Notes: generated from the letters alone by a model not told the origin. A stretch of 64,000 bases of DNA from Pseudomonas chlororaphis subsp. aurantiaca (GCF_013466605.1 NZ_CP059162.1:4774001-4838000); one strand, 5' to 3'. Positions 26,176 through 37,061 are shown, numbered from the stretch's first letter. Program-made: numbers and translations.

Positions 26176-29124
26176 ATGCCGAGCACGCTGTCGTTCGATA
26201 AACGCCGATTTCCTCTCCATGTGCATATCAGCGTGATGTTCACTTGCCTGCTTCTGCTGACCGGCGTGGTGCTGGGCGTTTTCAATTACCAGCAAACCAC
26301 CCGCATCATCCTTTCCAGCAGCGAAAAACTGTTCCAGCGCATCGAACAGGACGTGCAGCTGGACCTGAAAGCGACCTACGAACCGATTCGCCATCTGCTC
26401 AGCCTGCTGGTGGGCAATCCGGCCGTCCAGGCCACCGACCTGGGGCAACGCCTGGCGCTGCTCGGGCCTTTCAGCCAATCGCTCAAGGACAATCCCGAGT
26501 TGGCTTCTCTCTATGTGGGTTATGCCGACGGGGATTTTTTCATGGTCCGGCCCCTGCGCAGCCAGGCCTTGAAGGAGGCCCGCCAGGCCCCCGAACCCGC
26601 GGCCTATGAAGTCTGGAGCATCGAGCGCGACCGCCATACCGGGCAACTGCATTCACAGTCGCTGTTCTACGACACCGACCTCGCCCTGGTCAGCCGCCGG
26701 GACAATTCCCAGGAAGCCTACGACCCGAGCAGCCGTAACTGGTTTGCCAACGCCAAGGACGACACCGATCAGATCACCACCGAGCCGTACGTCTTTTTCT
26801 CCACGCGCAACGTCGGTACCACCCTCGCCCGCCGCAGCGGCCATAACGCGGTGATGGGCGCCGACCTGACCCTGGAACAGCTCTCGGCCACCCTGGCCAA
26901 GCATCGGGTCACGCCCAGCACCGAAATCGCCCTGGTGGATGGCAATGGCCATGCCGTGGCTTATCCGGACAGCCGTCGCCTGATCGTCGAAGAACAGAGC
27001 GCCCGGCTGATCCGCGCCAACGACCTGAACCCGGCCCTCGATGCGCTGTTGCAGGGCAAGGCCCAGGGCAATCACCTGCGACTCAAGGATCGCCAGTGGA
27101 TAGTGGCCAGCCGTCATCTGCAGGAAGGTGGGCCCCGTGGCTTGCAACTGGCGCTGCTGGTGCCCGAGGACGAGTTGCTGGCGGACGCCTATCGCATGCG
27201 CTGGCAAGGCGCGCTGATCACCCTGAGCATTCTGCTGCTGTGCCTGCCGCTCGGCTGGCTGACCTCACGAGTGCTGGTCAGGCCGTTGCGTGCCCTGGTG
27301 CAGGAAGCCGACGCCGTCCGCAGCTTCGACTTCAACTACCCACTGACCCGCCGCTCGCCGGTGCTGGAAGTCGACCAGTTGAGCGTGTCGATGGCTCGCA
27401 TGAAAGACACCCTGGCCAGCTTTTTTGAAATCACCGCCAGCCTTTCCGCGGAAACCCGCTTCGACCCGCTGCTGCAACGGGTGCTGTTTGAAACCATGAA
27501 GATCGGCCAGGCCCAGGCCGGGCTGATCTACCTGCGGGAAAACCAAGGCATGAGCCTGGAGCCCCATGGCCTGATCATCGCCGGCAATGTCCAGGACCTG
27601 CAGGCGTTCGACATACAGAGCCAGGACGCCCAGCACGACGCAAGCCCGGTGTGGCTGCGGCAACTGGCGAACAGCGAGAACGTAGTCACGACCCTGGGGT
27701 TCGAGCAGGCGGCCGACCTGCAAAGCGTGCTGCTGGCCATGAACTGCCCCAGCGTCCATCTGATCGGTATCCGCCTGCACAATCGTCACAACGAAACCGT
27801 CGGCATCCTTGTCCTGCTGTTGGCCGACAGCGGCCAGGAAGCCGACCTGGAAAAGCTACGCCCGGACCGCATCGCTTTCCTGCAGGCGGTCTCCGGCGCC
27901 GCGGCGGTCAGCATCGACAGCCAGCGCCTGCAGAACCGGCAAAAGCAATTGCTCGACGCCTTCATCCAGCTACTGGCCGGGGCGATCGATGCCAAGAGCC
28001 CGTACACCGGCGGGCATTGCCAGCGGGTGCCGGCGCTGACCCTGATGCTGGCCCAGGCCGCCGCGGCCAGCCAGCAACCGGCGTTCAGCGCCTACCAACC
28101 CACCGAGGACGAATGGGAGGCGCTGCATATCGCGGCCTGGCTGCACGATTGCGGCAAGGTCACAACCCCCGAATACGTGGTGGACAAGGCCACCAAGCTG
28201 GAAACCCTGAACGACCGCATCCACGAGATCCGCACTCGCTTCGAGGTGCTCAAGCGCGATCTCTGGATCGACTACTGGCAGGCTCGCGCCCAGGGTGGCG
28301 ATGAGGCTTCGCTGGTGGCGATCCGCGATGCCGGCCTGGCGGAGCTGGACGACGACTTTGCCTTTATCGCCCGCTGCAACCTCGGTAGCGAAGCCATGGC
28401 CGAGGCCGATCTGCAACGGCTGGAAAGGATTGCCCGGCGCACCTGGAGCCGCACCCTGGACGATCGCCTGGGTGTGTCCTGGGAAGAAAACCGCCGCCAG
28501 CAACGCACCCCGGCGGCGACCCTGCCGGTCACCGAACAACTGCTGGCCGACAAGCCCGAGCATCTGATCGAGCGCAACCCCGCCGAACTGATACCAGCGG
28601 ACAATCCCTGGGGCTTCAAGCTCGATGTGCCGCCCTACAAGTACAACCGCGGCGAGCTGTACAACCTGAAAATAGGCAAAGGCACCCTGACCCGTGAAGA
28701 GCGCTACGTGATCAATCATCACATGGTGCAGACCATCCTGATGCTCAGCCACCTGCCCTTCCCCAGCCACTTGAACACCGTCACCGAGATCGCCGGCGGC
28801 CATCACGAGAAAATGGATGGCACCGGTTATCCCAAGCAGCTGAAACGGGAGCAGATGAGCCTGCCGGCGCGGATGATGGCGATCGCCGATATCTTCGAAG
28901 CGCTGACGGCGGCGGATCGCCCTTACAAGAAGGGCAAGACCCTGAGCGAAGCGCTGGGCATCATGGCGACCATGTGCCGTGATGCCCATATCGATCCGCA
29001 GCTGTTCGAGCTGTTCATCCAGACCGGAATCTACCAGCAGTACGCCGACCGTTTCATGGAACCGCAGCAGATCGATGGGGTAGACCCCGAGGGCGTGCTG
29101 GGCAAGGCCGGGCTCAGGGTCTGA
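26176..29124 (+). CDS. Membrane HD-GYP phosphodiesterase with Cache, HAMP and GAF domains
   Basis: 982 residues from the ATG at 26176, preceded by GGAGAG. An N-terminal membrane helix, a periplasmic Cache-like sensor (about 45-340, with YDPSSRNWFANA), a second helix, a HAMP linker and a GAF domain (about 425-595) lead into an HD-GYP domain. The HD pair (LHDCGKV, His657-Asp658) and the GYP motif (HHEKMDGTGYP, from residue 876) are intact. Some 150 residues are inserted between the HD half and the NHHMVQT half. It probably degrades c-di-GMP in response to a periplasmic ligand. Confidence 0.88.
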   Translation: MPSTLSFDKRRFPLHVHISVMFTCLLLLTGVVLGVFNYQQTTRIILSSSEKLFQRIEQDVQLDLKATYEPIRHLLSLLVGNPAVQATDLGQRLALLGPFSQSLKDNPELASLYVGYADGDFFMVRPLRSQALKEARQAPEPAAYEVWSIERDRHTGQLHSQSLFYDTDLALVSRRDNSQEAYDPSSRNWFANAKDDTDQITTEPYVFFSTRNVGTTLARRSGHNAVMGADLTLEQLSATLAKHRVTPSTEIALVDGNGHAVAYPDSRRLIVEEQSARLIRANDLNPALDALLQGKAQGNHLRLKDRQWIVASRHLQEGGPRGLQLALLVPEDELLADAYRMRWQGALITLSILLLCLPLGWLTSRVLVRPLRALVQEADAVRSFDFNYPLTRRSPVLEVDQLSVSMARMKDTLASFFEITASLSAETRFDPLLQRVLFETMKIGQAQAGLIYLRENQGMSLEPHGLIIAGNVQDLQAFDIQSQDAQHDASPVWLRQLANSENVVTTLGFEQAADLQSVLLAMNCPSVHLIGIRLHNRHNETVGILVLLLADSGQEADLEKLRPDRIAFLQAVSGAAAVSIDSQRLQNRQKQLLDAFIQLLAGAIDAKSPYTGGHCQRVPALTLMLAQAAAASQQPAFSAYQPTEDEWEALHIAAWLHDCGKVTTPEYVVDKATKLETLNDRIHEIRTRFEVLKRDLWIDYWQARAQGGDEASLVAIRDAGLAELDDDFAFIARCNLGSEAMAEADLQRLERIARRTWSRTLDDRLGVSWEENRRQQRTPAATLPVTEQLLADKPEHLIERNPAELIPADNPWGFKLDVPPYKYNRGELYNLKIGKGTLTREERYVINHHMVQTILMLSHLPFPSHLNTVTEIAGGHHEKMDGTGYPKQLKREQMSLPARMMAIADIFEALTAADRPYKKGKTLSEALGIMATMCRDAHIDPQLFELFIQTGIYQQYADRFMEPQQIDGVDPEGVLGKAGLRV

Positions 29125-29130
29125 CGGGGT

Positions 29131-29613
29131 TCAGCAGTCGGTCAGGCGCAGGAAGATCGCCGCCAGACGCTCGATACCGGCCTGATCCTCGAGGGTGAAA
29201 CGGGCGATTTTCGGGCTGTCCAGGTCCAGCACGCCGATCAGCCGTCCATCCTTGACCAGGGGCACCACCAGCTCACTGTTGGAAGCGCTGTCGCAGGCGA
29301 TATGCCCGGGGAACGCGTGCACATCCTCGACCCTCTGGGTCTGCAGGCTCGCCGCGGCCGCACCGCACACGCCACGCCCGAAGGGAATGCGCACACAGGC
29401 GATCTGGCCCTGGAACGGGCCGAGCACCAGTTCCTCGTTGCGATTGAGGTAGAACCCGGCCCAGTTCAAGTCGTCCAGCTGGTTGAACAGAAACGCCGAG
29501 AACTGCGCGGCGTTGGCGATGAAATCGCGCTCGTCGGCCAGCAACGACTCCAGCTGGGCGCACAGCAAGGCATAGCCGTCCAGGCCTTTGCCGGTGTTCT
29601 GCAGATCGATCAT
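29131..29613 (-). CDS. msrC: Free methionine-(R)-sulfoxide reductase (GAF domain)
   Basis: 160 residues, a single GAF domain. Three Cys at 73, 83 and 107 (IACVRI, GVCGAA, HIACDSA) have the same spacing as Cys84/94/118 of the E. coli enzyme, so free methionine-R-sulfoxide reductase is a firm assignment. ELVVPLVKDGRLIGVLDLDSP is also typical. Its start overlaps the stop of the ATPase gene (ATGA), so it is the second gene of a two-gene operon. Confidence 0.92.
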   Translation of the reverse strand: MIDLQNTGKGLDGYALLCAQLESLLADERDFIANAAQFSAFLFNQLDDLNWAGFYLNRNEELVLGPFQGQIACVRIPFGRGVCGAAAASLQTQRVEDVHAFPGHIACDSASNSELVVPLVKDGRLIGVLDLDSPKIARFTLEDQAGIERLAAIFLRLTDC

Positions 29614-30500
29614 GCTTTTTGCTCCAACAACTGCAAACCTACCCAGTAGCGCGCGAACTGATACGCGCAGCGACCATTGCGATTGCCCCGGCCGGTGGCC
29701 CAGCGCACGGCGAGGATGTCCAGGGCTTCGTCACGCTGCCATTGCAGGCCGGCCTTGCTTCCCAACTCGCCGATCCAGTGCTCGACCACGTTCAGGTAGT
29801 GCTCCTGGGTGAAGGGATAGAACGACAGCCACAGGCCGAAGCGGTCCGACAAGGCAATCTTGTCTTCCACTGCCTCACTCGGGTGCAGCTCGCCATCGAC
29901 ACGCTTCCAGTTCTCGTTGTCGCTTTCCTTCTCCGGCACCAGGTGCCGGCGGTTGGAGGTGGCGTACAGCAGCACGTTGTCCGGGGCCTGCTCCAACGAG
30001 CCGTCGAGTACGCTCTTGAGTACCCGGTAGTCGCCCTCGCCCGACTCGAACGACAGGTCATCGCAGAACAGCACGAAACGCTGCGGCAGCTTGACCAGTT
30101 GCTCCACCACCCGCGGCAGGTCGGCCAGGTGATCGCGCTCGATTTCGATCAGGCGCAGGCCATGTTGGGCATGCTCGGCCAGCAGTGCGCGGACCAGCGA
30201 CGATTTACCGGTGCCGCGCGAGCCCCACAGCAAGGCGTGGTTGGCCGGCAAGCCATCGAGAAACTGCCGGGTATTGCGCCCCAACTGGTCACGCTGGTTG
30301 TCGACCCCGATCAGGTCGGACAAGCGCATGTCCAGGCTGACCTCCAGCGGCAGCAGAAAACCGCTGCGGCCTTCACGCTGCCAGCGCGCGGCCAGGCATT
30401 GGCTCCAGTCGATGGCTTGTCGCGGCGCGGGCAACAGCGGCTCGATACGCGCCAGAACCGCGTCGGCGCGCTCAAGAAAAGCATTCAATCGAGATTCCAC
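29610..30500 (-). CDS. AAA-type ATPase (DUF815 family)
   Basis: 296 residues. Walker A (LLWGSRGTGKSSLVRALL) near residue 90 and a Walker B-like FVLFCDDLSFE are clear, followed by LYATSNRRHLVPE, the sensor-1 region of DUF815/YejR-type AAA proteins. Length is standard. Biological role of the family is not established. It precedes msrC with a 4-base overlap. Confidence 0.9.
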   Translation of the reverse strand: MESRLNAFLERADAVLARIEPLLPAPRQAIDWSQCLAARWQREGRSGFLLPLEVSLDMRLSDLIGVDNQRDQLGRNTRQFLDGLPANHALLWGSRGTGKSSLVRALLAEHAQHGLRLIEIERDHLADLPRVVEQLVKLPQRFVLFCDDLSFESGEGDYRVLKSVLDGSLEQAPDNVLLYATSNRRHLVPEKESDNENWKRVDGELHPSEAVEDKIALSDRFGLWLSFYPFTQEHYLNVVEHWIGELGSKAGLQWQRDEALDILAVRWATGRGNRNGRCAYQFARYWVGLQLLEQKA

Positions 30501-30664
30501 GACTTCTCCTCGGGCAGGTTCCCAGTAATGATGTGGCGCGCAGACGAAACGACCTTCCGCCGGCCGGGTCTACCGCAGGCGAACGGCGCCGGGCCCTGCC
30601 GGCACACACTGACGATCAGCTATGCTTGCCCAGCGAAGGGAAACGGAAATTGGTTCAACACCCC

Positions 30665-32986
30665 ATGGACATCAAGTTCACCAACCGCCTGTCTTACAAG
30701 CAAGCCAGGCTCACTGTGCTGGTCGGGCTTGTCCTGGGGACGGCGCTCAGTCTGCTGCAAATCGGCATCGATTATGCCAGCGAAGATGCCTCCATCAACC
30801 GGGAAATCAACGCCCTGCTGGAAATCAGCCACAATCCGGCCTCGCGTATCGCCTACAACATCGACTCCGAACTCGCCCAGGAGCTGACGCTCGGCCTGCT
30901 GCGCTCGCCGGCGATCATCCGCGCCCGGCTGATCGACAACAACGACACCTTGCTGGCCAACGTCACCCGGCCGGCCCAGCAAAGCCCCTACCGGATGCTC
31001 AGCGACTTCCTGTTCGGCGCCAAACGCGAGTTCCAGGACCGCCTGTACCTCGATCACCTGCCCTCGGAATCCCTCGGTGTCCTGCACCTGGAAGTCGACA
31101 CCTACTCGTTCGGCAGCCGCTTCCTGCGCCGTGCGGAAATCACCCTGATCAACGGTTTCGTGCGCAGCCTGATCCTCACCGGGCTGCTTCTGGCGCTGTT
31201 CTACGTGATGCTGACCAAACCCCTGGTCGGCGTCATTCGCGAACTCAGCGGCCGCGATCCGCGCAACCCCGACCAGACGCGGCTGGACTTCCCCCCCAGC
31301 CACGAACAGGACGAGATCGGCGTGCTGGTCAAGGTCGCCAACCAGCAGTTCGACAACATGGCCACCGAGATCCAGCAACGGCGCAACGCCGAAAACCGCC
31401 TGACCGACTACCTCGGGCAGTTGGAAAACATCGTCTCGGCGCGCACCACCGAGCTCAAGGCGATCAACGACCGGCTGAGCCAGTCCAACGAAGAGCTGGA
31501 AATCGCCCGTAGCACTGCCCTCGACATGGCCCAGGCGCGTGCCGCTTTCCTGGCCAACATGAGCCATGAAATCCGCACTCCGCTCAATGGCTTGCTGGGC
31601 ATGATCGCCTTGTCGCTGGACAGCCCGCTGAACGCCGAACAACGCCAGCAACTGTCGATCGCCCACGACTCCGGCAAAGTGCTGGTGGAGCTGCTCAACG
31701 ATATCCTCGATATGTCCAAGTTCGACGCCGGCCAGCTGGAGCTGGAACGCATCCCATTCGACCTCGGGGTGCTGGTGGAGGACACCGCCAACCTGCTGTC
31801 GCAGAACGCCGCGCCGAGCGTCGAGCTGGCCTGCCTGATCGAGCCGGAGTTCCCGGCGCTGGTGCTCGGCGACCCCACGCGCGTGCGGCAGATCGTCAGC
31901 AACCTGCTGTCCAACGCCCTCAAGTTCACCCGCTTCGGCCGTGTCGATGTGCGCCTGCGTACGCTCGAAGACGGGGTCAGGATCGAAGTCTGCGACACCG
32001 GCATCGGCATCGCCCGCGAGGCCCAGGTGAAGATCTTCCAGCCCTACACCCAGGCCGGCGCCGGGATCACCCGGCAATACGGCGGCACCGGCCTGGGCCT
32101 GGCACTGACCTACAACCTCTGCGAAGCCATGCAGGGGCGCCTGAGCATCAGCTCGGAAGTGGGTTTTGGCAGCCAGTTCTGTGCCGACCTGCCGCTGCCC
32201 TGCCACACACCGGCCAGCCCACCACAGCCACTGCACGGCCAGGTCCTGGCCATTACCTCCGAAGGCAGCGGCCTGGCCGAACTGTTGAGCGTGCAGTTGC
32301 CGTTCTGGGGGTTGGAATATCGGCGCTGCGATCTCGATGAGTCACTGCTCGGGCAGAAGCCGGATCTGTTGATCACCGACTGCCCGGAATGCCTGTTCGG
32401 CCTGCGCCCGAGCATCAGCGCGCCGATTCTGCTGGTCACCGCCTACGGCAGTTTCCTGCCCAGCGAAGAAGCCAGCGCCCTGGCGCCGTTGCAGCAACAG
32501 GCGCGGCCATTGGCGCGCAACGCCCTGTATCAGACTCTGCGCCGGGCCCTGTTGGCCGAAACCGCGGTGATCAATGAAACCCAGTTGGAAACCCTGGCGC
32601 CCCTGCGCCGGGCCTTCATCCTCTTGGTGGAAGACAACCCGGTGAACCAGCTGGTGGCCAAAGGCATGCTGAGCAAGCTCGGTTGCGAAGTGACGGTCGC
32701 CTCCCAGGGCGCCGAAGCCCTGGACGTGCTGGAGCACCAGCATTTCGACCTGGTGCTGATGGACTGCAACATGCCGGTGATGGATGGCTACGAGGCCAGC
32801 CGGCAGATCCGCCGCAGCGGCCGCTGGCCGGACCTGCCGATCGTCGCCCTGACCGCCAACGCCATGCCCGAAGAACGCGAGCGCTGCCGGGCCGCGGGCA
32901 TGAGCGACTACCTGGCCAAACCCTTCCGCCGTGAAGAGCTGATTGCCCTGCTGGACCTCTGGGTGCCGACTACGACAGCGCTTTGA
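30665..32986 (+). CDS. sagS: SagS-like hybrid sensor histidine kinase
   Basis: 773 residues from the ATG at 30665 (MDIKFTNRLSYKQ). Two membrane helices (about 17-33 and 165-185) flank a periplasmic domain, then a HAMP-like linker and coiled coil, HisKA (MSHEIRTPLNGLLGM, His301), HATPase_c (GTGLGLALTYNL) and a C-terminal receiver (VEDNPVNQ, Asp700 in VLMDCNMPVMDG). In P. aeruginosa SagS takes part in the switch to biofilm life through HptB. I name it from domain layout plus the following ospR-gpx-msrB-alaA-htpX-tpm order. Its 3' end overlaps the convergent ospR by 17 bases. Confidence 0.82.
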   Translation: MDIKFTNRLSYKQARLTVLVGLVLGTALSLLQIGIDYASEDASINREINALLEISHNPASRIAYNIDSELAQELTLGLLRSPAIIRARLIDNNDTLLANVTRPAQQSPYRMLSDFLFGAKREFQDRLYLDHLPSESLGVLHLEVDTYSFGSRFLRRAEITLINGFVRSLILTGLLLALFYVMLTKPLVGVIRELSGRDPRNPDQTRLDFPPSHEQDEIGVLVKVANQQFDNMATEIQQRRNAENRLTDYLGQLENIVSARTTELKAINDRLSQSNEELEIARSTALDMAQARAAFLANMSHEIRTPLNGLLGMIALSLDSPLNAEQRQQLSIAHDSGKVLVELLNDILDMSKFDAGQLELERIPFDLGVLVEDTANLLSQNAAPSVELACLIEPEFPALVLGDPTRVRQIVSNLLSNALKFTRFGRVDVRLRTLEDGVRIEVCDTGIGIAREAQVKIFQPYTQAGAGITRQYGGTGLGLALTYNLCEAMQGRLSISSEVGFGSQFCADLPLPCHTPASPPQPLHGQVLAITSEGSGLAELLSVQLPFWGLEYRRCDLDESLLGQKPDLLITDCPECLFGLRPSISAPILLVTAYGSFLPSEEASALAPLQQQARPLARNALYQTLRRALLAETAVINETQLETLAPLRRAFILLVEDNPVNQLVAKGMLSKLGCEVTVASQGAEALDVLEHQHFDLVLMDCNMPVMDGYEASRQIRRSGRWPDLPIVALTANAMPEERERCRAAGMSDYLAKPFRREELIALLDLWVPTTTAL

Positions 32987-33427
32987 CCTGGGCCAGCAGA
33001 CGGTCCAGGCCATTGCGCAACTCGCTCAGGCTGTCGAGATCGACACCGCTGTCGCATAACAACGCGGCCTTGAGCGGCGGCACCTGATCGCGCAGGGCCA
33101 GGCCGGCCTCGCTCAGGCTCAGGTGCACCTCGCGCTCGTCGCGGGACGAACGCTGGCGCTGCACCAGTTGCAGCTGTTCAAGGCGCTTGAGCAGCGGCGT
33201 CAGGGTCCCGGAATCCAGCGCCAGGCGTTCCCCCAGCGCCTTGACCGTCGGCAGCTCTGGCGGCATGGTCTGCCATTCCCAGAGCACAAGCATCACCAGG
33301 TACTGCGGGTAGGTCAGGCCCAACTGGTCGAGCATCGGCTTGTAGCCCCGCACCACGGCCCGCGAGGCGGCGTACAGCTTGAAGCACAGCTGGCTGTCGA
33401 GTTTCAGCGAATCGGCGGACAGGTCGG

Positions 33428-33431
<4 letters not shown>
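32970..33431 (-). CDS. ospR: MarR/OhrR-family peroxide-sensing repressor OspR
   Basis: 153 residues from the ATG at 33431. Winged helix-turn-helix of MarR type ([44 protein letters not shown]). Cys16 (SQLCFKLY) sits at the position of the reactive Cys of OhrR, and Cys126 (LLCDSG) may be the resolving one. The start overlaps the gpx stop (ATGA). It should repress the gpx-ospR operon through the palindrome at 33957 and be released by oxidation. Confidence 0.9.
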
Positions 33432-33913
<482 letters not shown>

Positions 33914-33956
33914 GGCGCGGACTCCAGAAACGAAAGGTGCGATAAAAATAGCGCTC

Positions 33957-33980
33957 AATTAAATTGCATGCAATTTAATT
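33957..33980. promoter_or_regulatory. OspR operator (24-base perfect palindrome)
   Basis: The half AATTAAATTGCA is followed by its exact complement, giving a 24-base perfect palindrome centred on TTGCATGCAA, the kind of site bound by OhrR/OspR-type MarR regulators. It is 44 bases upstream of the gpx ATG and can cover its promoter. Confidence 0.85.
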
Positions 33981-34025
33981 AGCCGGAAAGCGATTCCGAA
34001 AAATCGCCTTGGGCGCCCACTACGA

Positions 34026-34418
34026 TCAGCGTGGAACCAGGTCCAGGCACACCGAGTTGATGCAGTAGCGCAGGCCGGTCGGCGGCGGGCCGTCCGGAAA
34101 TACATGCCCCAGGTGTGCATCGCATTTGGCGCAGACCACTTCGGTACGGATCATGCCGTGGCTCAGGTCACGGATCTCGACCATGGCGCTCTCGCCGATC
34201 GGCTCGTAGAAGCTCGGCCAGCCGCAACCGGAGTCGAATTTGGCCTTGGAGTCGAACAGCGGCGCATTGCAGCAGATGCAGTGATACACACCGTCGGTCT
34301 TGGTGGCGTTGTACTTGCCCGAGAACGGCCGCTCGGTGCCTTTGAGGCGACAGACGTTGTACTGCTCTGGATCGAGCATGGCACGCCATTCTTCAAGGGG
34401 TTTTTCCAGCTTTTCCAT
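34026..34418 (-). CDS. msrB: Peptide methionine-(R)-sulfoxide reductase MsrB
   Basis: 130 residues from the ATG at 34418. Zinc ligands CxxC at residues 47/50 and 96/99, substrate pocket [12 protein letters not shown] and [21 protein letters not shown] with the catalytic Cys119. It repairs oxidised methionine in proteins. It lies just upstream of the gpx-ospR operon on the same strand but with a separate 112-base gap containing the operator. Confidence 0.96.
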   Translation of the reverse strand: MEKLEKPLEEWRAMLDPEQYNVCRLKGTERPFSGKYNATKTDGVYHCICCNAPLFDSKAKFDSGCGWPSFYEPIGESAMVEIRDLSHGMIRTEVVCAKCDAHLGHVFPDGPPPTGLRYCINSVCLDLVPR

Positions 34419-34642
34419 GGTCCTTCCTCTGCAACTGAAAAAGCCCGATCTGTATCTTTTCCACGGATCGGGCGGCACGTATGATTGCGCCTCGTTAGAC
34501 GCCAGTCTGGCAGCCGTGTTACACGGGTTCAAACGGATTTTGCCGCCGCGAACCCAGGCTTCAGGCCTGTGTGCAAACGCAGGATTCCCAGTACGGTAGC
34601 TCACTCACCGTCTGGATCGTTCATTTTCGGGAACACATCGCC

Positions 34643-35854
34643 ATGCAGGTCAGCAAATCGAACAAGCTCGCCAACGTCTGTTATGACATTCGCGGCCCAG
34701 TGCTCAAGCACGCCAAACGCCTGGAAGAGGAAGGCCATCGCATCCTCAAGCTGAACATCGGCAACCCGGCGCCTTTTGGTTTCGAAGCGCCGGACGAAAT
34801 CCTCCAGGACGTGATCCGCAACCTGCCGACCGCACAGGGCTACAGCGACTCCAAGGGCCTGTTCAGCGCCCGCAAGGCGGTCATGCAGTACTACCAGCAA
34901 AAGCAGGTGGAAGGCGTCGGCATCGAAGACATCTACCTGGGCAACGGCGTTTCCGAACTGATCGTCATGGCCATGCAGGCCCTGCTCAACAACGGTGACG
35001 AAGTGCTGGTACCGGCTCCGGACTACCCGCTGTGGACCGCGGCCGTGAGCCTGGCCGGCGGCAACCCGGTGCACTACCTGTGCGACGAGCAGGCCAATTG
35101 GTGGCCGGACATCGCCGACATCAAGGCCAAGATCACCCCGAACACCAAGGCCCTGGTGATCATCAACCCGAACAACCCAACCGGCGCGGTGTACCCCAAG
35201 GAAGTGTTGCTGGAGATGCTCGAACTGGCGCGCCAGCACAACCTGGTGGTGTTCTCCGACGAGATCTACGACAAGATCCTCTACGATGACGCCGTGCACG
35301 TCTGCACCGCCTCCCTGGCGCCGGACCTGCTGTGCCTGACCTTCAACGGCCTGTCCAAGTCCTACCGGGTGGCCGGTTTCCGTTCCGGCTGGGTGGCCAT
35401 TTCCGGTCCCAAGCACCACGCCCAGAGCTACATCGAAGGCATCGACATGCTGGCCAACATGCGCCTGTGCGCCAACGTGCCGAGCCAGCACGCCATCCAA
35501 ACGGCGCTGGGCGGCTATCAGAGCATCAACGACCTGGTGCTGCCGCCGGGCCGCCTGCTGGAACAGCGCAACCGCACCTGGGAACTGCTCAACGACATCC
35601 CCGGCGTCAGTTGCGTCAAGCCCATGGGCGCGCTGTACGCCTTCCCGAAAATCGACCCGAAAGTCTGCCCGATCCACAACGACGAGAAGTTCGTCCTGGA
35701 CCTGCTGCTCTCGGAGAAACTGCTGGTGGTTCAGGGCACCGCCTTCAACTGGCCATGGCCGGACCACTTCCGTGTCGTGACCCTGCCGCGGGTCGATGAC
35801 CTGGAACAGGCGATCGGCCGTATCGGCAGCTTCCTCAAGTCGTATCGCCAGTAA
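34643..35854 (+). CDS. alaA: Alanine aminotransferase AlaA-like (class I PLP)
   Basis: 403 residues from the ATG at 34643 (MQVSKSNKLANVCYDIRGPV), which matches the E. coli AlaA start. PLP-enzyme signatures: NPNNPTGAVYP, FSDEIYDKILYD, and the lysine-bearing FNGLSKSYRVAGFRSGW. AlaA-type enzymes exchange amino groups between glutamate/pyruvate and alanine. Divergent from msrB and followed by a strong hairpin. Confidence 0.92.
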   Translation: MQVSKSNKLANVCYDIRGPVLKHAKRLEEEGHRILKLNIGNPAPFGFEAPDEILQDVIRNLPTAQGYSDSKGLFSARKAVMQYYQQKQVEGVGIEDIYLGNGVSELIVMAMQALLNNGDEVLVPAPDYPLWTAAVSLAGGNPVHYLCDEQANWWPDIADIKAKITPNTKALVIINPNNPTGAVYPKEVLLEMLELARQHNLVVFSDEIYDKILYDDAVHVCTASLAPDLLCLTFNGLSKSYRVAGFRSGWVAISGPKHHAQSYIEGIDMLANMRLCANVPSQHAIQTALGGYQSINDLVLPPGRLLEQRNRTWELLNDIPGVSCVKPMGALYAFPKIDPKVCPIHNDEKFVLDLLLSEKLLVVQGTAFNWPWPDHFRVVTLPRVDDLEQAIGRIGSFLKSYRQ

Positions 35855-35862
35855 GCTTGCAA

Positions 35863-35892
35863 CGCAGTGCGACCGCCCCGGGTCGCACTGCG
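35863..35892 (+). terminator. Hairpin terminator after alaA
   Basis: Perfect 12-base stem (CGCAGTGCGACC and complement) with a GCCCCG loop, 9 bases past the alaA stop. A weak AT-rich tail follows. The remaining 260 bases to htpX hold no gene that I can support and should contain the htpX promoter. Confidence 0.75.
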
Positions 35893-36156
35893 ATTAATTC
35901 AGCAACACTTCTGTACTCCCTGCTGCGCCTACCCTTCTGTATCTTTGCCTTGCACCTCGTGCCCAGTGGTAACACGCCTCTGAAGCGCTGGTCAGCTTCC
36001 GGTGCCTTCCCCACCTGCGACAGAAAGCTCATGCAAGCGTCTAAAATCAGCCTGCAGGACACAGTTTGAAATAGTCACCCGGTTGAATAGGCTGGTGCCG
36101 CACCTTATATACCCCGCAGAACGCTACATCTTTAGCATGAGGAGATTTCTACAACC

Positions 36157-37047
36157 ATGATGCGCATCCTGCTGTTCTTGGCCACTAACCTGGCGGTCGT
36201 GCTGATTGCCAGCATCACCCTGAGCCTTTTCGGCTTCAACGGGTTCATGGCGGCCAATGGGGTTGATCTCAACCTCAATCAGCTGCTGGTTTTCTGTGCG
36301 GTCTTTGGTTTCGCCGGTTCCCTGTTCTCGCTGTTCATCTCCAAGTGGATGGCGAAAATGAGCACCAGCACCCAGATCATTACCCAGCCTCGTACTCGTC
36401 ATGAACAATGGCTGCTGCAAACCGTCGAGCAACTGTCCCGCGAAGCCGGGATCAAGATGCCCGAAGTCGGTATTTTCCCGGCCTACGAGGCCAACGCCTT
36501 TGCCACCGGCTGGAACAAGAACGACGCGCTGGTCGCGGTGAGCCAGGGCCTGCTCGAGCGCTTTTCGCCCGATGAAGTGAAAGCCGTGCTGGCCCACGAG
36601 ATCGGTCACGTGGCCAACGGCGACATGGTCACCCTGGCGCTGATCCAGGGCGTGGTGAACACCTTCGTGATGTTCTTCGCGCGCATCATCGGCAACTTCG
36701 TCGACAAGGTGATTTTCAAGAACGAAGAAGGCCAGGGTATCGCCTACTACATCGCGACCATCTTCGCCGAACTGGTCCTGGGCATCCTGGCCAGCGCCAT
36801 CGTCATGTGGTTCTCGCGCAAGCGCGAATTCCGTGCCGACGAAGCCGGTGCGCAACTGGCCGGTACCGCGGCAATGATCGGCGCCCTGCAACGCCTGCGC
36901 TCGGAACAGGGCCTGCCGGTGCACATGCCCGACACCCTGAATGCCTTCGGCATCAACGGTGGCCTCAAACAAGGCCTGGCTCGCATGTTCATGAGCCACC
37001 CGCCGCTGGAAGAGCGTATCGACGCACTGAGTCGTCGTCGCGGATAA
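36157..37047 (+). CDS. htpX: Membrane zinc metalloprotease HtpX
   Basis: 296 residues. Two N-terminal membrane helices, the M48 zinc motif HEIGH (His147, Glu148, His151) and the third ligand in FRADEAGAQ, plus two further helices around residues 160-230. It degrades misfolded inner-membrane proteins with FtsH. The ATG at 36157 follows GAGGAG at usual distance. Confidence 0.96.
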   Translation: MMRILLFLATNLAVVLIASITLSLFGFNGFMAANGVDLNLNQLLVFCAVFGFAGSLFSLFISKWMAKMSTSTQIITQPRTRHEQWLLQTVEQLSREAGIKMPEVGIFPAYEANAFATGWNKNDALVAVSQGLLERFSPDEVKAVLAHEIGHVANGDMVTLALIQGVVNTFVMFFARIIGNFVDKVIFKNEEGQGIAYYIATIFAELVLGILASAIVMWFSRKREFRADEAGAQLAGTAAMIGALQRLRSEQGLPVHMPDTLNAFGINGGLKQGLARMFMSHPPLEERIDALSRRRG

Positions 37048-37061
37048 CGCTGGCGCAACAC

